A stretch of 64,000 nucleotides of DNA. Origin: Rhizobium sp. AQ_MP (GTDB lineage Bacteria; Pseudomonadota; Alphaproteobacteria; Rhizobiales; Rhizobiaceae). The translations under genes and the position numbers were made by a program. Within the stretch, counting starts at the first letter, position 1. Each line of letters starts with the position of its first letter. Under the pieces are notes generated by a model that saw only the letters and a program-made list of their open reading frames with translations, was not told the origin of the DNA and ran no database searches. Below, one piece after another: positions 60,563 through 64,000 of this stretch. The stretch lies in assembly GCF_014237835.1 (NCBI RefSeq), contig NZ_JACJVI010000023.1, positions 1 to 64,000 on the forward strand. The letters run 5' to 3'.

Positions 60563-60646
60563 GGACGGAATATAGCGCAGGATTGGTGTTTTGACGAGCA
60601 CTGCTGCGCTATCCGTCTCTCGGCCTCCATTCCAGAGGACATCCCC

Positions 60647-61819
60647 ATGAAACTCCCCTTCCGTCTGCCCTGGGCGCAAGCCCGGGATCGAACCTCCGTG
60701 CCTGAAGAGAAGGCGCTCAACCCCCGTCCCGGAACGGCGCTGGCGCTGATTGCGGGGGAGGGCGAGGCGCGGTGGACGGGGAGATCCTATGCGGCGCTGT
60801 CGCGCGAGGGCTTCATGAAGAACCCGGTGGCGCATCGCTGCGTGCGTCTGGTGTCGGAGGCCGCCGCCAGCATCGGTTTTCTCGCCTATCAAGGCGCACG
60901 AGAACGGGAGGGGCATCCGGCCCTTGCTCTGCTCTCGCGGCCGAACGGGGCGATGACGGGGGCGGATTTCTTGGAAACGCTCTATGGCCAGCTGCTGCTC
61001 TCGGGCAATGCTTACGTCGAAGCGGTGGCGGCCGGCGGACGGGGCGCGGCGCGGGCGGCGGAGCTGCATCTGCTTCGACCCGACCGGGTGAGCGTGGTGA
61101 CAGGCGCCGATGGCTGGCCTTCGGCCTATGTTTACCGCGCCGGCACGAAGGCGAGGCGGATTTCGCTCGACGGTCTCCTGCATCTGAAGCTCTTTCACCC
61201 GCTCGATGACCACGAGGGCTTTGCGCCGCTGGCGGCAGCGCAAGTGGCGCTTGATCTGCACAATGCCGCGGGGCGCTGGAACAAGGCGCTCTTGGACAAT
61301 TCGGCAAGGCCATCAGGCGCGCTGGTCTATCAGCCGAAGGAGGGCGGCAATCTCTCGGCCGACCAGTATCAGCGGCTGAAGGTGGAGCTCGACGAGGGCT
61401 ATTCCGGCCCGATGCGCGCCGGGCGGCCGCTGCTGCTCGAGGGCGGCCTCGACTGGAAGTCGATGGGGCTGTCACCCAAGGACATGGATTTCGTCGAGGC
61501 GAAGAATGGGGCTGCCCGCGACATCGCGCTCGCCTTCGGTGTGCCGCCCATGCTGCTCGGCATTCCCGGCGACAATACCTATGCCAATTACCAGGAGGCA
61601 AACCGCGCCTTCTATCGCCTGACCGTGCTGCCGCTGGTGACACGGACCGGGGCCTCGCTTTCGGTGTTTCTGGGCGAGCTGACGGGCGAGGCGGTTCGGC
61701 TGGTGCCGGACCTCGATACGGTGGCGGGGCTGGCCGCCGAGCGCGACGCGCTCTGGGCAAGAGTTGGCGCGGCGGGGTTTTTGACGGACGAGGAGAAGCG
61801 CGAGGCGGTGGGGTATTGA
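60647..61819 (+). CDS. Portal protein, RcGTA gp3-like (HK97 family)
   Basis: 390 residues. HRCVRLVSEAAASIGFLAYQ, FLETLYGQLLLSGNAYVEAV and the C-terminal AFGVPPMLLGIPGDNTYANY are classical HK97-type portal blocks. The portal forms the dodecameric ring through which DNA enters the head. Normal length for gp3. It is separated from the terminase by about 2.3 kb of inserted material, whereas the order is direct in typical RcGTA clusters. Confidence 0.93.
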   Translation: MKLPFRLPWAQARDRTSVPEEKALNPRPGTALALIAGEGEARWTGRSYAALSREGFMKNPVAHRCVRLVSEAAASIGFLAYQGAREREGHPALALLSRPNGAMTGADFLETLYGQLLLSGNAYVEAVAAGGRGAARAAELHLLRPDRVSVVTGADGWPSAYVYRAGTKARRISLDGLLHLKLFHPLDDHEGFAPLAAAQVALDLHNAAGRWNKALLDNSARPSGALVYQPKEGGNLSADQYQRLKVELDEGYSGPMRAGRPLLLEGGLDWKSMGLSPKDMDFVEAKNGAARDIALAFGVPPMLLGIPGDNTYANYQEANRAFYRLTVLPLVTRTGASLSVFLGELTGEAVRLVPDLDTVAGLAAERDALWARVGAAGFLTDEEKREAVGY

Positions 61820-61825
61820 GGGGGG

Positions 61826-62020
61826 TGTGTGACGACCTCATCCTGAGGAGCCCTGCGCCAGCAGGGCCTCGAAGGATCCAACGGCTCCGCAGCAAGGAGG
61901 GCCTCGTGCTTCGAGGGTCGCTCCGCTCCCACCTCAGCATGAGGGGATGGGTGGGGCGCTCACCCCCACCCGCCGCTTTGCAGCGACCTGCCCCCGCATG
62001 GGCGGTGGTGGGGTGCCGCA
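61826..62020. repeat. Family C and family A repeats after the portal gene
   Basis: CCTCATCCTGAGGAGCCCTG, GCCAGCAGGGCCTCGAAGGA, GGGCCTCGTGCTTCGAGGGT and CCTCAGCATGAGGGG, then CACCCCCACCCGCCGCTTTG and CAGCGACCTGCCCCCGCATG. It fills the gap between the portal and alkB genes. Confidence 0.75.
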
Positions 62021-62118
62021 AGCCTGACGTCTGTGGCTTTTGCCCCCTTGCATTATACGGATGCCGACGACCGAAGACCGCGCTACGATGCACGCTCGAT
62101 CGATACGGACACCCGCCC

Positions 62119-62688
62119 ATGGAGACCCAGCGCAACCTGCCACCCGGTGCCAGTCTCACCGCCGACTGGATCACCCCTCAGCAGGAAGCCGCGCTTGTCG
62201 CCTTCCTCGACGCTGGCGCGTGGAGTGGAGAGCTGCAGCGCCGCGTGCGGCATTTCGGTTATCGTTATGACTACCGGGCGAGGAGCGCCACACGAGACAG
62301 TCGGATCGGGCCGCTGCCGGACATGCTGCAGGGGTTGGCGGAGCGGTTGGTGGCGGAGGGGTTTTTCTCAGACGTGCCCGACCAGGTGATTGCCAACGAC
62401 TATCTGCCCGGGCAGGGGATCAGCGCGCATGTCGATTGCGAGCCGTGTTTCGGCGAGGTGGTCGCCTCGCTCAGTCTGCTGTCGGCCTGCGAGATGCGGT
62501 TTGCTTGCCTTGAGAGCGGCGAGACGCGGGCAGCCATCTTGCCGCCACGCTCGCTGCTGGTGCTCACTGGACCGGCGCGGCGGGACTGGACGCATGCGAT
62601 CCCGGCGCGACGGTCGGACATGGTTGACGGGCTGCGGATTGCACGGCAGCGGCGGGTGTCGCTGACTTTTCGGACCATGCGGTTTTGA
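62119..62688 (+). CDS. alkB: AlkB-like alpha-ketoglutarate-dependent dioxygenase
   Basis: 189 residues. The Fe(II) ligands are HVD (in AHVDCEPCFGEVVAS) and the later His of WTHAIPARR; the Arg pair RRVSLTFR binds alpha-ketoglutarate. FGYRYDYRAR has the nucleotide-recognition lid. Such enzymes repair alkylated bases in DNA or RNA. It is not part of the usual GTA set. A GTG or earlier start is possible, but the ATG at 62119 gives the normal length. Confidence 0.88.
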   Translation: METQRNLPPGASLTADWITPQQEAALVAFLDAGAWSGELQRRVRHFGYRYDYRARSATRDSRIGPLPDMLQGLAERLVAEGFFSDVPDQVIANDYLPGQGISAHVDCEPCFGEVVASLSLLSACEMRFACLESGETRAAILPPRSLLVLTGPARRDWTHAIPARRSDMVDGLRIARQRRVSLTFRTMRF

Positions 62689-62926
62689 CCGAAGGCCCGG
62701 TCAGGCAGGACCGGGCGTGGCTTCATCCATCATCTCAACCGGCGGAATCAGATTGTGAACCTCGACCGCCAAGCGATTCCAGGGATTCGGAAATCTGCGA
62801 CGACTTCACCTGACGGGTGAAGCGCTCGGCTTGGGCTGAAGGGGAAAAGGGGCGCCGGCCGCAGCCTTGAGGGCGGGATCGTTCCGGCCGGCGCTCTGCC
62901 AAAAGCTAACCGCGAAAGATGAACAA

Positions 62927-63247
62927 ATGACTGACTTCGGCCATGACGGCGGGGTGACCTCCGCGCGTCTGATCGGTGCTGTCGCGGGCTCCGCGATTTC
63001 GCTGGTCTATCTGCTTCCCAGGCACCGCCGCGAGGCCGCCGTGCGCTTTCTGACCGGGGTTGCCTGCGGGCTGATCTTCGGCGGACCGACGGGTGTCTGG
63101 GGTGCGGGGCAGCTGGGGCTCGAGGGCCGGTTGTCCCCGGCGGAGATCATGCTGGCGGGGGCGACGCTCGCCTCCTTCACCGCCTGGTGGGGGCTTGGTG
63201 TCCTGGTCCGGCTGACGGGCCGGGCGGGGGACAAGGTGGGTGGGTGA
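62927..63247 (+). CDS. Small two-helix membrane protein (DUF6107-like) in the GTA cluster
   Basis: 106 residues with three hydrophobic segments: RLIGAVAGSAISLVYLL, VRFLTGVACGLIFGGPTGVW and TLASFTAWWGLGVLVRL. By size and place between portal and protease it matches the small gene called 3.5 in RcGTA-like clusters; rhizobial versions are labelled DUF6107, from memory. It may act in the membrane, like a holin. Confidence 0.72.
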   Translation: MTDFGHDGGVTSARLIGAVAGSAISLVYLLPRHRREAAVRFLTGVACGLIFGGPTGVWGAGQLGLEGRLSPAEIMLAGATLASFTAWWGLGVLVRLTGRAGDKVGG

Positions 63248-63251
63248 CGCC

Positions 63252-63545
63252 GGGCCCTCATCCCGAGGAGCCCCTGCGCAGGCAGGGGCCTCGAAGGATG
63301 CTGTGTGTTTGACAGGGGTGGCCTGGACCCTTCGAGTCCCGCGCGGCGCGCGGGCACCTCAGGGTGAGGGGCGATGGCGCACGCCGGTCTCCACCCTCCC
63401 CTTGAGGGGGAGGGTCGGAGCGCAGCTCCGGGGTGGGGTGATGCGAAGGGGCCTCCGTCTGGGTTTCAACGTGTGAACCGCTGCCAGGATCACCCCCACC
63501 CGCCGCTTTGCGGCGACCTCCCCTCTCAAGGGGGAGGTGGGTGGC
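63252..63545. repeat. Family C repeat followed by a full family A mosaic
   Basis: CCTCATCCCGAGGAGCCCCT and GCCTCGAAGGAT with CCTTCGAGTCCCGCGCGG come first. Then CCACCCTCCCCTTGAGGGGG with CGGAGCGCAGCTCCGGGG and, after about 50 bases, CACCCCCACCCGCCGCTTTG and CGGCGACC. It fills nearly the whole gap before the protease gene. Confidence 0.82.
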
Positions 63546-63605
63546 GCCGCATTTTGCGCGTCGCAAGGCGGCCGAACCAAATCAACATCACGAGGAGAAC
63601 GAGCC

Positions 63606-64000
63606 ATGCAGGCTTTGGAAACGCAGGGTAGGCCGCGGTTTTGTTATGCCGGGCTGACGCTGAAGGGCGTGGCGGGCGACGGGCGGTTTTCGGGGTATGC
63701 GAGCCTGTTCGGCGAGGTCGATCTCGGGCGCGATGCTATCGAGCCCGGGGCCTTTGCCGCGTCGCTGACAAAGCGTGGGGCGGGTGGCGTTCGCATGCTG
63801 TTTCAGCATGATCCGGCCGAGGTGATCGGCCGCTGGATCGAAATCCGCGAGGACGAGCGGGGGCTCTATGTCGAGGGCAGGCTCGCGACCGATGTGGGCC
63901 GCGCCCGCGAGGTGCATGCGCTGATGAAGGCCGGGGCGCTGGATGGCCTCTCGATCGGCTTTCGTGCGGTGAAGACCAGGAGCGACCGCAAGACGGGGGT
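63606..64000 (+). CDS. HK97-type prohead protease, RcGTA gp4-like (partial)
   Basis: The first 131 codons; the gene runs out of the window. CYAGLTLKGVAGDGRFSGYA, SLFGEVDLGRDAIEPGAFAA and MLFQHDPAEVIGRWIEIRED with GRLATDVGRAREVHALMK are the S78/HK97 prohead protease core, in which the His of FQHD is catalytic. LDGLSIGFRA carries the expected active-site Ser. GAGGAGAACGAGCC precedes the ATG. It would trim the scaffold of the GTA capsid; the capsid gene should follow beyond the end. Confidence 0.92.
   Translation, partial: MQALETQGRPRFCYAGLTLKGVAGDGRFSGYASLFGEVDLGRDAIEPGAFAASLTKRGAGGVRMLFQHDPAEVIGRWIEIREDERGLYVEGRLATDVGRAREVHALMKAGALDGLSIGFRAVKTRSDRKTG

Noticed and set aside
60813..62174. Minus-strand frame of 453 codons opposite the portal gene
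   Set aside because: Arg/Pro-rich antisense text with no ribosome site; the portal on the other strand is clear.

Overview
The window looks like chromosomal DNA from an alphaproteobacterium of the Rhizobiales, most likely Rhizobiaceae (Rhizobium/Agrobacterium/Sinorhizobium-like). This rests on high GC and on lineage-typical genes: a MucR zinc-finger regulator, a seven-gene Mrp/Pha antiporter operon, a PdhS-type kinase, DUF6456, DUF5330, DUF1491 and DUF2336 proteins, an HmrR-type copper operon and an RcGTA-like gene transfer agent cluster. No rRNA, tRNA, CRISPR array or transposase gene was found. All family assignments come from reading the translations; no database search was run.

Layout. 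1-7.3 kb: a DUF4097-like exported protein, an AraC regulator with a membrane N-terminus, RecQ, a nucleoside deoxyribosyltransferase-like protein, a HigBA toxin-antitoxin pair, a lone VapB-type antitoxin, a lipoprotein and MsrB. 7.5-13.8 kb: mrpABCDEFG, overlapping except where a palindromic repeat separates A from B. 14-22 kb: mucR with a clear terminator, a protein consisting mostly of the DnaA DNA-binding domain, DUF6456, a broken PIN-toxin locus, SufE, a 264-bp giant inverted repeat that supplies the 3' end of a ParE toxin gene, ParD, DUF5330, a PdhS-like kinase and a peptidoglycan-binding protein. 22-34 kb: a glycosyltransferase, a soluble chemoreceptor, an unknown two-gene module, DUF1491, DUF2336, an HD-GYP phosphodiesterase, a DUF1254/DUF1214 pair and small enzymes. 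34-47 kb: membrane proteins, a GNAT, a DHA2 drug exporter with divergent TetR, a GGDEF protein, PBP1A, a YcgN protein, a frameshifted small membrane protein, MazEF, a lipoprotein and an SRPBCC protein. 47-53 kb: a second HigBA-like pair, a RelB remnant, an AT-rich membrane protein and the copA-hmrR-copZ copper operon. 53-56 kb: inverted heptamer repeats, an AhpD-like protein, a second GGDEF protein and an AT-rich trypsin-like protease. 56 kb to the end: the left part of an RcGTA-like cluster (gp1-like protein, large terminase, portal, small membrane protein, prohead protease running off the window), interrupted by an endolysin-like enzyme, a Dabb protein, a Phd/Doc pair, AlkB and many repeats.

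The strongest threads are: (1) several families of short palindromic repeats that lie between genes, inside operons, and in one case in frame inside the copper ATPase; (2) a separate long-hairpin element of about 264 bp with degraded relatives nearby; (3) eight toxin-antitoxin or toxin-antitoxin-derived loci, three of them broken or solitary; (4) a GTA cluster opened up by repeats and unrelated genes and preceded by a promoter-terminator leader; (5) an unassigned two-gene module at 24.6-25.5 kb beside a terminus of the long-hairpin element.
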